The notes: a model not told the origin generated them from the letters alone. 64,000 nt of DNA from Curtobacterium sp. ISL-83 (GCF_018613895.1 NZ_JAGGPH010000013.1:124001-188000), one strand, 5' to 3'; counted from the stretch's first letter, positions 31,102 to 40,599 are shown. A program made the numbers and translations.

Positions 31102-32196
31102 TCAACGGCACGCGCGGCCGGTCTGCTCGTCGAACGACGTCGTCCCGGCAGCGGTCCCCCCGAAGTCCGGGGTGCCGTCAGGGCGCCAGTGCACCGGCGC
31201 AGCGAACAGCGCGCGGTCGTCCCAACCGTCCTGGGTCCCGGTCTTCGCGTGGTAGATGTTCCACAGCACTCCGCCCGGGCCGCGCACCGGCGCCGACTCC
31301 CCACCCGGACCGGTCACGTGGCCGCCGGAGGTCAGTACCGGTCCGCGCTTCCCCCACGACGACGGGTCGGTGAGGTTCGCGCTGCCGTCGTGGACGAGTT
31401 CGCCCAGCGCGTAGTGGGACGTCCAGGACGCATCCGCGTTGTAGACGATCGTGAGGGTGCCGTCCGGGCCGACCCACGGCTCCGGGCCCTCCTCGATCGC
31501 CTGCACCGCGTGCTCCCACGCGCGGGTCGGGCGGCCGATCGTCGTCGTCGTGCTCGCGTCGACGTGGAGCGGGTCGGTCATGCGCGCGATCGTGATCTGC
31601 TGCGGGGCGTCTCCCCCGTTGCCGGCCGGGGTGCCGGACCACGTCATCCACCAGGACCCGCGGTACCGGAACACGCTGGGGTCGATCGCCCAGTGGGTCG
31701 CGTCGCCGACGATGCCTCCGGCGAACGACCAGTGCCCCGTCGCGTCGGCGGTGTCCGCGGTCAGGGCGAACACACGGTGCGTCGCGTTCGTCGCCGGGTC
31801 GCCACCGCGGTCGGTCGCGGCCGCGAAGTAGACCACCCACCGGCCGCGCAGGTACTCGATCTCCGGCGCCCAGGTCTCCGCGCTGTGGTCGGTGCCCGCG
31901 GGCGCCGTCCAGATGACGGTCGGGGTGGCGGTCCCGAGGCCGGCGATGGTGCGCGACCGCGTGATCGTGATCGACCGCTGGCCGTCGGACTGCGCCAGGT
32001 AGTAGTGACCGTCGTGTCGGACGACGGAGGGATCGGCACCGACGCCGATCGGGTTGTCGAGCGTGCAGGCGGCGGCATCCCGCGCCGCAGCGGCGTGCAA
32101 CTCGACGGGGACGGCGATCCCGGCGGCGACCGCGACGGCCGCCGCCGCGATGAGCAGCCGGGGTCGCCGGGCCAGCCGGGGTCGCCGGACGGTCAT
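31102..32196 (-). CDS. Secreted glycoside hydrolase family 43 enzyme
   Basis: 364 residues. A signal peptide of the form RPRLLIAAAAVAVAAGIAVP is followed by a five-bladed propeller. The catalytic trio is visible: the base aspartate in VGADPSVVRHDG, the pKa-tuning aspartate in HWAIDPSVFRY and the acid glutamate in AIEEGPEPW. GH43 enzymes release arabinose or xylose from arabinan and xylan. It is the last gene of the sugar ABC operon (ATGA overlap with the permease), so the released sugar is probably imported by that system. Confidence 0.88.
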   Translation of the reverse strand: MTVRRPRLARRPRLLIAAAAVAVAAGIAVPVELHAAAARDAAACTLDNPIGVGADPSVVRHDGHYYLAQSDGQRSITITRSRTIAGLGTATPTVIWTAPAGTDHSAETWAPEIEYLRGRWVVYFAAATDRGGDPATNATHRVFALTADTADATGHWSFAGGIVGDATHWAIDPSVFRYRGSWWMTWSGTPAGNGGDAPQQITIARMTDPLHVDASTTTTIGRPTRAWEHAVQAIEEGPEPWVGPDGTLTIVYNADASWTSHYALGELVHDGSANLTDPSSWGKRGPVLTSGGHVTGPGGESAPVRGPGGVLWNIYHAKTGTQDGWDDRALFAAPVHWRPDGTPDFGGTAAGTTSFDEQTGRACR

Positions 32197-33113
32197 CCCT
32201 TCACACCGGCGCTCGCCACGGAGTCGACGATCTGCCGCTGTGCCACCGTGAAGAGCACCAGGACCGGGATGCTCGCGATGACCGCACCGGCCATCACGAT
32301 GCCGAAGTGGGTCGAGTAGGCGCCGGACAGGACGTTGAGTCCCGGCTGCAGGGTCAGGTGCTCCGGGCTGAGGAGCACGTACACCGGCCACAGGAAGTCG
32401 TTCCAGTTGTTCAGGAACGACAGGACCGCGAGCGTCGCCAGCGCCGGCCGCGACAGCGGGAGGACCAGCTGCAGGAAGATCCGCCAGTCGCCCGCACCGT
32501 CGAGACGCGCGGCTTCCTCGAGCTCGACCGGGAGCCCGGAGAAGAACTGCCGGAGGAAGAAGATGCCGAACGCACCGGCCGCCCCGGGGACGGTGATCGC
32601 CCAGATGGTGTCGAGCCAGCCGAGCTGCTGCACGATCAGGTAGTTCGGGATCAGGAAGATGACCGGGGGCACCAGCAGCGTGGCGATGATGGCGCCGAAC
32701 ACCAGGCGCTTGCCGACGAAGTCGAGTCGGGCGAGCGCGTAGGCCCCCATCGACGCGGTCACGAGGATGAGCACCGTCTGCAGCGCCCCGGCCGCGAGGC
32801 TGTTGAGGAACCAGCGGAAGATCGGCTGCTGCCCGTTCGACAGCGTGCGGTACGCGTCCAGGGTCCACGGACTCGGGAACGGCTGCGCGGCGTTCTTGAT
32901 CGCGTCGAAGTCGCTCTTGAACGACGTCAGGAAGATCCAGAGCAGCGGCAGCACGATGAGCAGCGACAGCACGACGAGCACCGTGTACAGCGCGGTCCGG
33001 GCACCGTTCGGTCGTCCAGGCCGACCGCGCCGGTTCGTCGGCCGTGGAGCTCGCTCGACCCGCCGTCCGTTCGGCTCGGCGGCGGCGGTCGGCTCACTGG
33101 TGACGGCGGTCAT
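32193..33113 (-). CDS. Carbohydrate ABC transporter permease (MalG type)
   Basis: 306 residues with six membrane segments. The cytoplasmic coupling motif ELEEAARLDGAGDWRIFLQL fits the E-A-A-x-x-D-G-A consensus, and IPNYLIVQQLGWLDTIWAI is typical of MalG-like subunits. A proline- and arginine-rich N-terminal tail of about 40 residues lies in the cytoplasm. Both ends overlap neighbours as ATGA, which shows tight coupling. The ATPase is not encoded here; a shared MsiK-type ATPase elsewhere would be needed, as is usual in actinobacteria. Confidence 0.93.
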   Translation of the reverse strand: MTAVTSEPTAAAEPNGRRVERAPRPTNRRGRPGRPNGARTALYTVLVVLSLLIVLPLLWIFLTSFKSDFDAIKNAAQPFPSPWTLDAYRTLSNGQQPIFRWFLNSLAAGALQTVLILVTASMGAYALARLDFVGKRLVFGAIIATLLVPPVIFLIPNYLIVQQLGWLDTIWAITVPGAAGAFGIFFLRQFFSGLPVELEEAARLDGAGDWRIFLQLVLPLSRPALATLAVLSFLNNWNDFLWPVYVLLSPEHLTLQPGLNVLSGAYSTHFGIVMAGAVIASIPVLVLFTVAQRQIVDSVASAGVKG

Positions 33114-34045
33114 GCCTTCTCCCTCTGCAGTCGGAAGTTCACGATGCTGATGATCGCGAGCACGGCGAACAGGACGTAGCTCATCGCGCTGGCCGCGCCC
33201 ATGTTCCCCTGGGCGAGCCCCTGGTCGGCGATGTACATGATCACCGTGCGGGTCTGCGTCCCGGGGTGCCCGTTCGTCAGGATGTACGACTGCCCGAACA
33301 TGTTCGCCGAGGCGAGGATCGTGGTCGTCGAGATGAAGAGCATCACCGGCCGGAGACCCGGCAGGGTGACGCTGAAGAACTTGCGGAACGGGCCCGCACC
33401 GTCGAGCGACGCCGCTTCGTACAGGTCGGCGCTGATGCCCTTGAGGCCCGCGAGGACGATGACGGTGTTCAGCCCGGAGGTCCACCAGACGGTCACGCCC
33501 ACGAGCGAGATCCAGGCCCACGGCACGTCGACGGTCCACGGGGTGTCGTTCGGCAGCCCGACGAGCCCGAGCAGGTGGTTGAGGACACCGGACTGCGGGT
33601 CGAGGAGGTACTTCCAGATCACACCGATGACGGCCACGCCGAGCACGTACGGCGCGAAGAAGACCGCGCGGAACACGTTGGTGCCGCGGAGCTTCTGGTT
33701 GAGCAGGACGCCAGCCACCAGGGGGACCGCCAGCAGGAAGGGCACGCTCAGCACCGTGAAGATGCCCGTCGCGCGCATGCTCTGCCAGAAGTCGCCCGAG
33801 GTGGTCGACCCCGGCGTGAACAGGTCGAGGTAGTTCTGGAGGCCCGCGAACGGGTGCAGCGGGACCATCGAGTTCCAGCGGTGCAGCGAGATCCAGAGCC
33901 CCATCACCGCGGGCACGATCACGAACGCGATGAAGACGACGAGGAAGGGCGCGAGGAAGACGTAGGCGGTCGCGGTCCGCCGGGAGGCCCCCCGGCGGGC
34001 GGGCCGTGCGGCCCGCCCGACGGGGGTGGTGGGGAGACTAGCCAC
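33110..34045 (-). CDS. Carbohydrate ABC transporter permease (MalF type)
   Basis: 311 residues from a GTG that overlaps the binding-protein stop by eight bases. Membrane segments include YVFLAPFLVVFIAFVIVPAV and LLAVPLVAGVLLNQ, and the coupling motif is DLYEAASLDGAGPFRKF. It pairs with the downstream MalG-type subunit to form the pore of the sugar importer. Confidence 0.93.
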   Translation of the reverse strand: MASLPTTPVGRAARPARRGASRRTATAYVFLAPFLVVFIAFVIVPAVMGLWISLHRWNSMVPLHPFAGLQNYLDLFTPGSTTSGDFWQSMRATGIFTVLSVPFLLAVPLVAGVLLNQKLRGTNVFRAVFFAPYVLGVAVIGVIWKYLLDPQSGVLNHLLGLVGLPNDTPWTVDVPWAWISLVGVTVWWTSGLNTVIVLAGLKGISADLYEAASLDGAGPFRKFFSVTLPGLRPVMLFISTTTILASANMFGQSYILTNGHPGTQTRTVIMYIADQGLAQGNMGAASAMSYVLFAVLAIISIVNFRLQREKA

Positions 34046-35348
34046 CGTAGGTCGCCTTGTTCTGCGCGAGCAGCTTGGTGGCCTGGGCGGCACTGGCGTC
34101 GAGCGCCTGCTTCGGCGTCATCTTGCCGAGCACGGCGTTGTTCACCGCGGTCGTGATCTCGGCCTCGGCGTTGGTGATGCCGGGCGCGACCGTCTCGTAG
34201 TGGGCGTACGGCAGTTCCGCGAGGAACGGCTTGAGGTGCGGGTACTTCGCGACGAGCGACGGGTCGTTGCGGACCTTGTTGTTCGCCGGGAGCTCACCGG
34301 TCGCGGCCCAGCCGGACGAGTGGTCGTTCATCCACTTGACGAACACCGCGGCGGCAGCGGTCTTGTTCGTGTCCTGGCCCTTGTTGGCGAGGAACTCCCA
34401 GTCGGTCGAGCTCGCCCAGACGCCCTTCTGCGTCCCGATCTGCGGGACCTCGGTGGCCTCCCAGTTCGTCTTGGACAGCGCGTCGTTCGTGGTCTGCCAG
34501 ACGCCGTTCCAGTTGTAGGCGGTGTCACCCTTGACGAGGGCGTTGATGTTGCCGTCCTGCGCGACGTTCTTCGGGCTGTAGCCCTTCTTGATCGCGTCCG
34601 TCATGTAGGTGAGCGCCTTCACGCCGGCGGGCGAGTCGAAGGTCGCCTTCGAGACGTCACCGTTGAACAGGTCGCCGCCGTACTGGTACAGGAGCGACTC
34701 GAACTCGAACGTGCCGGTGAACACGTAGCCGTCGACCCACTCCCCCTGGACACCCTTCGCCTTCAGCGCGTCCAGGTTGGCGATGTACTTCGCGCCGTCG
34801 GTCGTGGTCGGGTCGGTGATGCCCGCCTTCGTGGTGACGTCCTTGTTGACGTAGAGCCCGAGCGGCGTGACGCTCCACGGGATGCCGTACTGGTCGCCCT
34901 TGTACTGGTTGCCGGCGAACAGGCCCTTCGGGAAGTCCGACGCGGTGTAGCCGAGGGACTTCACGATCTTGTCCGACTTCAGCAGCAGGCCCTGCGCGGC
35001 GTAGGTGGCGATGTCGTCACCGTGCCCGACGGCGACGTCCGGGCCCTTGCCGGCCTTGACGGCGAGCGGGAGCTTCGACGAGATGTCGCCCCACTGCATC
35101 GGGACGTCCTTGACCTGGATGTTCTTGTGACTGGCGTTGAACTGCGAGACGAGCTTGGGCACGAGCACCGGGGCTGCGCCGCCGGTCCAGCCGTTCCAGA
35201 ACGTCACCGTGACCTTCGGGCCCTTGTAGGCCCCTCCGGACACGGAGGCCGTGGTGCCGCCGCCGCCCGAGCTGCAGGCGGTGAGGGCGACGCCGAGTCC
35301 GACCGTGAGCGCTGCCGCGACGACGCGCTTCGCGAGGTGTTTCCGCAT
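34038..35348 (-). CDS. Sugar ABC transporter substrate-binding lipoprotein
   Basis: 436 residues. The signal is lipoprotein type, with lipobox LTAC and cysteine 25, followed by a serine/glycine linker. The mature part is a family 1 extracellular binding protein, with VTVTFWNGWTGG, KGPDVAVGHGDDIATYAAQG, GIPWSVTPLGLYVNKD and WEFLANKG. It is the first gene of the operon and carries an AAAGGAGAGC ribosome site. The operator upstream is shared with the LacI/GH2 unit, so uptake and hydrolysis are co-controlled. Confidence 0.93.
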   Translation of the reverse strand: MRKHLAKRVVAAALTVGLGVALTACSSGGGGTTASVSGGAYKGPKVTVTFWNGWTGGAAPVLVPKLVSQFNASHKNIQVKDVPMQWGDISSKLPLAVKAGKGPDVAVGHGDDIATYAAQGLLLKSDKIVKSLGYTASDFPKGLFAGNQYKGDQYGIPWSVTPLGLYVNKDVTTKAGITDPTTTDGAKYIANLDALKAKGVQGEWVDGYVFTGTFEFESLLYQYGGDLFNGDVSKATFDSPAGVKALTYMTDAIKKGYSPKNVAQDGNINALVKGDTAYNWNGVWQTTNDALSKTNWEATEVPQIGTQKGVWASSTDWEFLANKGQDTNKTAAAAVFVKWMNDHSSGWAATGELPANNKVRNDPSLVAKYPHLKPFLAELPYAHYETVAPGITNAEAEITTAVNNAVLGKMTPKQALDASAAQATKLLAQNKATYGG

Positions 35349-35429
35349 TGAGTTGCTCTCCTTTGAGTGACGCCCACGACGAGCCGGGTCCGAGGCGGAC
35401 ACACCAGCGTCGATGGGACCGACTGCCGA

Positions 35430-35459
35430 AAGTTACAGCGCTGGAATCGCGAAAGTCAA
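35430..35459 (-). promoter_or_regulatory. Promoter of the sugar ABC operon with an embedded LacI operator
   Basis: Read on the minus strand: -35 TTGACT (35454-35459), an 18-base spacer and -10 TAACTT (35430-35435). The LacI-type operator TTACAGCGCTGGAA (35433-35446) fills the spacer's end and the -10. The same 14 bases occur upstream of the GH2 gene at 36541. Confidence 0.8.
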
Positions 35460-35514
35460 ACGCTAGGCTCTGCGGCGTCCGTTTCGTGCGGGACGACGGC
35501 GAATGGAGACGCAG

Positions 35515-36525
35515 ATGGCGAAGGTCCGGCTACAGGACGTGGCAGAGGTGGCCGGGGTCTCGATGAAGACCGTCTCGAACGTCGTCCGCAACCGTCCGAT
35601 CGTGCGGCCCGAGACCCGCGAACGCGTCGAACGGGTCATCAAGGACCTCGGGTACCGTCCGAACCTGCGCGGCCGCAGCCTGGCGACGGGGCGGACCGGC
35701 ATGATCGCGCTGGCCTTCCCCGACCTGCGGGTCCCGTACTTCGCCGAGCTCGCGCACGTGGTGTCCGACGTCGCGGCGGAGCGGGGCTACCGCCTGCTCA
35801 TCGAGGAGACCGGCGGGACGGTCGAGGGGGAACGAGCCATCGCCTCCGCGGCCGAGGCGGGCATCGTCGACGGCGTCCTGTTCCAGCCGGCACGGCTCTC
35901 GGGCACGGAGATCGCGATGCACCGGCTCGACGTGCCGATGGTCCTGCTCGGCGAGGGCCCGGCGCCCCTGAGCGTCGACCGCGTGATGGCCGACAACGTG
36001 GCCGGAGCGACCCTCGTGACGCAGCACCTCGCGGCGCTCGGGCGCCGCCGGATCGGCTTCCTGGGGCACGAGGAGCGGGAACGGTCGAGCACGTCCGACA
36101 TCCGCCTGCTCGGCTACCAGGCGGGACTGGAGGCATCGGGTCTCGCACTCGACATGTCGCTCCTGATTTCATCGGAGTCGGTCAGCCCCCTGCACGCGGC
36201 GAACGCGCTCCGCGCCGCGCTCGACGCGGGCCTGCAGATCGACGGCCTGGTCTGTCGTGACGACCAGGCCGCGGTCGGCGCCCTGCGGGCGCTCGCCGAC
36301 CACGGGATCAGCGTGCCCGACCAGGTCGCGGTCACGGGCTGGGACGACATCGACATGGCCGCGTTCACGCTGCCGAGCCTGACGAGCCTCCGCGTCGACA
36401 CGCGCCAGCTGGCGGCCCGGGCGCTCGACCTGCTGGCCGAGCGCATCGGCGGGTTCGACGGCCTGGGCCGGCACGAACTCGTGGACTTCTCGCTCGTGGT
36501 CCGCGAGAGCGCACCGACGAGCTGA
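35515..36525 (+). CDS. LacI family transcriptional regulator of the GH43/GH2 sugar unit
   Basis: 336 residues. The DNA-binding head is VRLQDVAEVAGVSMKTVSNV, with the hinge helix at YRPNLRGRSLATGRT, followed by the periplasmic-binding-like effector domain ending DFSLVVRES. It is divergent from the importer operon and tandem with GH2. Identical operators at both promoters make it the evident regulator. I prefer the ATG of MAKVRLQ, which has GGAG upstream; another ATG four codons earlier is possible. Confidence 0.9.
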   Translation: MAKVRLQDVAEVAGVSMKTVSNVVRNRPIVRPETRERVERVIKDLGYRPNLRGRSLATGRTGMIALAFPDLRVPYFAELAHVVSDVAAERGYRLLIEETGGTVEGERAIASAAEAGIVDGVLFQPARLSGTEIAMHRLDVPMVLLGEGPAPLSVDRVMADNVAGATLVTQHLAALGRRRIGFLGHEERERSSTSDIRLLGYQAGLEASGLALDMSLLISSESVSPLHAANALRAALDAGLQIDGLVCRDDQAAVGALRALADHGISVPDQVAVTGWDDIDMAAFTLPSLTSLRVDTRQLAARALDLLAERIGGFDGLGRHELVDFSLVVRESAPTS

Positions 36526-36539
36526 GCCCGGACACCAGT

Positions 36540-36568
36540 TTTACAGCGCTGGAATGCTCTGACACACT
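36540..36568 (+). promoter_or_regulatory. Leaderless GH2 promoter with LacI operator
   Basis: -35 TTTACA (36540-36545), a 17-base spacer, -10 CACACT (36563-36568), then six bases to the ATG. The operator TTACAGCGCTGGAA (36541-36554) covers the -35. Confidence 0.75.
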
Positions 36569-36574
36569 GGCGGC

Positions 36575-38482
36575 ATGAACACGCCGCGCGGTGACGGAGC
36601 CGCACCCTCCGAGACCCCATCTGCCGACAGCCCCGGACATGACGGTGCCGCGCTCCCGACGGCCAGTCACCAGGACGGCGAGTACCCCCGCCCGCAGCTC
36701 GTGCGTGCTGCCTGGGCCGACCTCGACGGCACGTGGTCGTTCCGCCACGACGACGACGACGCCGGACGCGATGCCGGGTGGTCCGACGGCTTCACCCCGA
36801 CGCACGAGATCGTCGTCCCCTTCCCGCCGGAGTCGAGCGCCTCGGGCGTGGCCGCATCCGGCTACCACCCCGTCGTCTGGTACGCGCGTTCCATCACCGA
36901 GGACGACCTGGCGGCGGCCGGCCGGAGTGACGACGCACCACGCGTCCTGGTGCACTTCGGTGCGGTCGACCACCGCGCCGACGTCTGGTTGAACGGGGAG
37001 TTCCTCGGCACCCACGAGGGCGGGCACACCCCCTTCACCCTCGACGCCACGCGGGCGCTCACACGCTCCTCGGACGGAGCACACACGCTCGTCGTGCGCG
37101 CCGAGGACGACCCGCACGACGCGACCCTGCCGCGCGGCAAGCAGGACTGGCACGAGCAGCCGCACGTCATCTGGTACCACCGCACCACCGGCATCTGGCA
37201 GACGGTGTGGCTCGAGGCCGTCCCCGCGACGAGCATCGCCGCGCTCCGGTGGACCGCCGACATCCGCACGGCGACCGCGGAACTCGACGTCCGGCTCAGG
37301 GGGCGCGTGCCGGAGGGTGCACGGGTCCGCGCTGCGCTGCGGTACGACGACGAAGCGCTCGGCACCGTCGTCGTCGACGTCCACCCCGACGCGAACACGG
37401 TCCGGGCCACTGTCCCGATCGCCCGTCAGCGCAACGGTCAGGCGTACGAGGAACTCGTCTGGTCCCCGGAGACGCCGCGCCTCATCGATGCGGTCGTCAC
37501 GCTCCTGGACGCCTCGGGCGCACCGATCGACGCGGTGAGCTCGTACCTCGGGATCCGGTCGGTCGGGACGGATGGTGGGGCGTTCCTCCTGAACGACCGC
37601 CCGTACGACGTCCGCAGCGTCCTGAACCAGGGCTACTGGCCGGAGTCCCACCTCGCCGCTCCGTCGCGCGCGGCGCTCCGCCGCGAGGTCGAGCTGATCA
37701 AGGAGCTCGGGTTCACGGCGACCCGGCTGCACCAGAAGATCGAGGACCCGCGGTTCCTGTTCTGGGCCGACCGCCTCGGCCTGCTCGTGTGGGGCGAGGC
37801 GCCCGGCGCCTACGCGTTCGAGCCGCTCGCGGTCCAGCGCCTCGTGCGGGAGTGGATGGACGCCGTCGAGCGTGACGCCTCGCACCCGTCGATCGTGACG
37901 TGGGTCCCGGCGAACGAGAGCTGGGGCGTCCAGCACATCGCCGCCGACCCCGCGCAGCAGGCCTACGCCAGGGCCCTCGCCGACGTGACCCGTGCGCTCG
38001 ACCCGACGCGCCCCGTGATCTCCAACGACGGCTGGGAGCACCAGAACTCGGACATCCTGTCGGTGCACGACTACGAGGCTTCCGGGGAGGTGCTCGCCGA
38101 AACGTACGCCGACGACGACGCGCGCTCCCGCCTGCTCTCGGGGTTCGGGCCGTCCGGACGGCGGATGCTCGTCGGCGGCGCCGTCGACCGCGGGCAGCCC
38201 GTGATGCTCACCGAGTTCGGCGGCGTGAACCACCAGCCCGGTGTCGAACGCGTGGACGCCTGGGGCTACAGCGCCGCACGCGACGGCGCGGACTGGCTCG
38301 AGCGGATCACCGCGCTCTACGACGCGATCCGAGCGAGTCAGTTCCTCGCCGGCAGCTGCTACACGCAGTTCACCGACACGCTGCAGGAGACCAACGGCCT
38401 GCTCACCGAGGACCGCGAACCGAAGATGCCGATCGAGGCGATCCGACGAGCCGTCACCGGGTCCGAGCCCCGCGGTTCGTGA
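36575..38482 (+). CDS. Glycoside hydrolase family 2 (beta-galactosidase/beta-glucuronidase-like)
   Basis: 635 residues, shorter than LacZ, with sugar-binding, immunoglobulin-like and TIM-barrel domains only. The acid/base is E448 in VPANESWGV and the nucleophile E547 in VMLTEFGGVN. LHQKIEDPRFLFWADRLGLL is the GH2 barrel signature. There is no signal peptide, so it cleaves imported oligosaccharides. The bond could be a beta-galactoside, an arabinopyranoside or a glucuronide. It shares a LacI operator with the importer operon. Confidence 0.9.
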   Translation: MNTPRGDGAAPSETPSADSPGHDGAALPTASHQDGEYPRPQLVRAAWADLDGTWSFRHDDDDAGRDAGWSDGFTPTHEIVVPFPPESSASGVAASGYHPVVWYARSITEDDLAAAGRSDDAPRVLVHFGAVDHRADVWLNGEFLGTHEGGHTPFTLDATRALTRSSDGAHTLVVRAEDDPHDATLPRGKQDWHEQPHVIWYHRTTGIWQTVWLEAVPATSIAALRWTADIRTATAELDVRLRGRVPEGARVRAALRYDDEALGTVVVDVHPDANTVRATVPIARQRNGQAYEELVWSPETPRLIDAVVTLLDASGAPIDAVSSYLGIRSVGTDGGAFLLNDRPYDVRSVLNQGYWPESHLAAPSRAALRREVELIKELGFTATRLHQKIEDPRFLFWADRLGLLVWGEAPGAYAFEPLAVQRLVREWMDAVERDASHPSIVTWVPANESWGVQHIAADPAQQAYARALADVTRALDPTRPVISNDGWEHQNSDILSVHDYEASGEVLAETYADDDARSRLLSGFGPSGRRMLVGGAVDRGQPVMLTEFGGVNHQPGVERVDAWGYSAARDGADWLERITALYDAIRASQFLAGSCYTQFTDTLQETNGLLTEDREPKMPIEAIRRAVTGSEPRGS

Positions 38483-38530
38483 GCGCCTGACGCCCGCGCG
38501 GGGCGTACGACGGGGATGACGGCAACCCCG

Positions 38531-38551
38531 CGGGACCGCGGATCGGTCCCG
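38531..38551. terminator. Hairpin after GH2
   Basis: CGGGACCG-CGGAT-CGGTCCCG, a perfect eight-base stem with a five-base loop, 48 bases after the GH2 stop. It probably separates GH2 from the downstream PhyH gene. Confidence 0.6.
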
Positions 38552-38637
38552 TCACCACAGCGGCCGCGTGGCCGTGGCCGTCACAGAGCACTCCTCGCCG
38601 GAGCACCGGCGTCGACCGTACCGAGCAGAACAGGACG

Positions 38638-39507
38638 ATGATGACCTCGCTTGTCACAGAGAACCGGCCCCACGAGTTCCCGATCCCGGCAGGAGCCTCC
38701 GAGGAGGCCGTGCGCTGGATCGAGGGCATCTACGGTGACGGGACCATCGCGAAGAAGGGCGCGTTCTCGCGCGAGTGGACCGTCGACATGGCGGAGGACG
38801 TCTACAAGGCCTTCCACCAGGCCCTCCGGTACCCCAGGGGCGCGGTCGGTCGCGGCCGCCGGCGCTTCTACGTCGAGATCCACCCGGAGCAGCTCCGCGG
38901 GTTCGTCGACCTGGTGGACCACCCGTGGGTGCGCGGGGTGAGCGAAGCCGTGCTCGGGCCGGACTACCAGATCGTGGAGCTCGGCTTCGACATCCCGTTC
39001 CCCGGCGCGCTCGACCAGCCGTGGCACCGCGACTTCCGGATGCCGGACGAGACCAAGCGCACGGGTCGACTCACGTCACTCGCGTTCAACCTCACGGCGG
39101 TCGACACCGTCGATGCCATGGGACCGTTCGAGATCGCGCCGGGCACGCAGTTCGACCAGTCGGACGCCTTCGACCACGAGATGTTCCCCGCGAAGGACCT
39201 GTGGCCCCGGTACGAGGAGCGCGCGGTCCGGAAGTACCCCGAGATGGGCGACATCTCGGCCCGCTCCGCACTGACCATCCACCACGGCACCAAGAACACG
39301 TCGTCCGAGCCCCGGCCGGTCCTCGTGCTCGGGATCGACGCTCCGGGTGCCGGGAACGCCGACCACCACGACATGGCGGTCACCCGCGCGTTCTACGATG
39401 CACTGCCCGAACGGGTGCGGGCACACCTGTCGTGCCCGATCGTCCCGGAACTGCAGCAGATCGAGCAGAAGCACGACATCGAGGGCCTGATGATGGGCGA
39501 CGCCTGA
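38638..39507 (+). CDS. Phytanoyl-CoA dioxygenase family protein (Fe(II)/2-oxoglutarate oxygenase)
   Basis: 289 residues. The iron-binding H-x-D is in QPWHRDFRMPD, the distal histidine in ALTIHHGTKN, and the 2-oxoglutarate arginine probably follows in SEPRPVLVLG. The family hydroxylates lipids and diverse small molecules; bacterial members also act in secondary metabolism. The substrate is unknown. Position after the GH2 gene suggests, but does not prove, a link to sugar or glycoside modification. Two adjacent ATGs are possible starts. Confidence 0.82.
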   Translation: MMTSLVTENRPHEFPIPAGASEEAVRWIEGIYGDGTIAKKGAFSREWTVDMAEDVYKAFHQALRYPRGAVGRGRRRFYVEIHPEQLRGFVDLVDHPWVRGVSEAVLGPDYQIVELGFDIPFPGALDQPWHRDFRMPDETKRTGRLTSLAFNLTAVDTVDAMGPFEIAPGTQFDQSDAFDHEMFPAKDLWPRYEERAVRKYPEMGDISARSALTIHHGTKNTSSEPRPVLVLGIDAPGAGNADHHDMAVTRAFYDALPERVRAHLSCPIVPELQQIEQKHDIEGLMMGDA

Positions 39508-39540
39508 CCGACGAGCGACGCCGGGGCGCCGCTGGTGCGA

Positions 39541-40599
39541 TCAGTCGGGCTGGGAGGCCGGCGAGCCGCTCGCGAGCGTGCCCGCCGCCTGCTCGTCGGC
39601 GTACCGGTCGCGCAGGTCCCGTGCCTTCTCGGAGCGGTACCAGTCGAGCCGCGCCCCGGTCTCGACCGTCTGCATGCCGATGACCACCTTGCCGCGGGAC
39701 CGCATCTGGGCGAGGTCCTCGTACGCCTCGACGATGTACTCGAACGGGTAGAAGCCCGAGATGAGGATCTGGACCCGGTGCTCCTGCACCGCCTTCCCGA
39801 GCATGGTCAGCAGCGCCCGGGCTTCCTCGTCCTCGGCCGGCGCGCGGAGGAACCGGATCTCGATGTCCCGACGCTCCTCGGACGACACGAAGCGGTCGTC
39901 GGCGACGCCGAGCCGTGACGCGAGCCCGCGCGCGTCACCGGCCCCGTGGTTGTCGATGAAGGCGGTGATCGGGCGACCCTTCGCGATCGACCGGATCCGG
40001 TCCTCCTCGCCGTCCCCGTAGGCGACGGGCAGGGTGCCGATCTGCCGCAGGTAGTCGTGGTTCCGGGGGCTGCCGAGCGCGATCACCGTCGCGCCGGCGT
40101 CGTGGGCGAGCTGGCACTCGATGTGCCCGACGCCACCCGCGGCCGCGCTGATCACGACGGTGTCGTCGGGGCCGAGCCGGAGGGACCGGACGACGGACAC
40201 CGCGGTGCAGCCCGCCAGGTACAGACCCCCGGCGACCTCCCACCCGACGTGTTCCGGCTTCTTGACGACGGCTCCACGGGGAACACGGATCCACGTCGCG
40301 TGGGAGCCGCCCTCCGGTGCGTGGCCCATGACCTCGTCCCCGACCTTGAGGTCACGGACCCCGTCGCCCCGGGCCCGGACGATGCCGGCGAAGTCCACGC
40401 CCTGGTGGGCCGGGAACTCGAGCTCGACGTGGTCGCGGAGCTTCCCCTCGCGGAGGAACCGCTCGATGTGGTTGAGTCCGGCGGCCACGATCTCGACGAC
40501 GACGTCGCCGGGGCCGGCCTGGGGGCGTTCCTGGGGCACGAGTTCGACGACGTCGAAGCTGCCGTAGTGGTCGTACTGCACTGCGTTCCCGATGCGCAT
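39541..40599 (-). CDS. MDR-family NADPH:quinone oxidoreductase-like dehydrogenase
   Basis: 352 residues. The N-terminal GroES-like domain has FAGIVRARGDGVRDLKVGDE, without the zinc-binding residues of alcohol dehydrogenases. VVISAAAGGVGHIECQLAHD is the A-x-x-G-x-V-G nucleotide loop, followed by a Rossmann domain. Quinone oxidoreductase/crotonyl-CoA reductase relatives reduce electrophilic double bonds or quinones. The ATG is preceded by GGAGGACCCC. A 162-base gap separates it from the VOC gene upstream. Confidence 0.87.
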   Translation of the reverse strand: MRIGNAVQYDHYGSFDVVELVPQERPQAGPGDVVVEIVAAGLNHIERFLREGKLRDHVELEFPAHQGVDFAGIVRARGDGVRDLKVGDEVMGHAPEGGSHATWIRVPRGAVVKKPEHVGWEVAGGLYLAGCTAVSVVRSLRLGPDDTVVISAAAGGVGHIECQLAHDAGATVIALGSPRNHDYLRQIGTLPVAYGDGEEDRIRSIAKGRPITAFIDNHGAGDARGLASRLGVADDRFVSSEERRDIEIRFLRAPAEDEEARALLTMLGKAVQEHRVQILISGFYPFEYIVEAYEDLAQMRSRGKVVIGMQTVETGARLDWYRSEKARDLRDRYADEQAAGTLASGSPASQPD

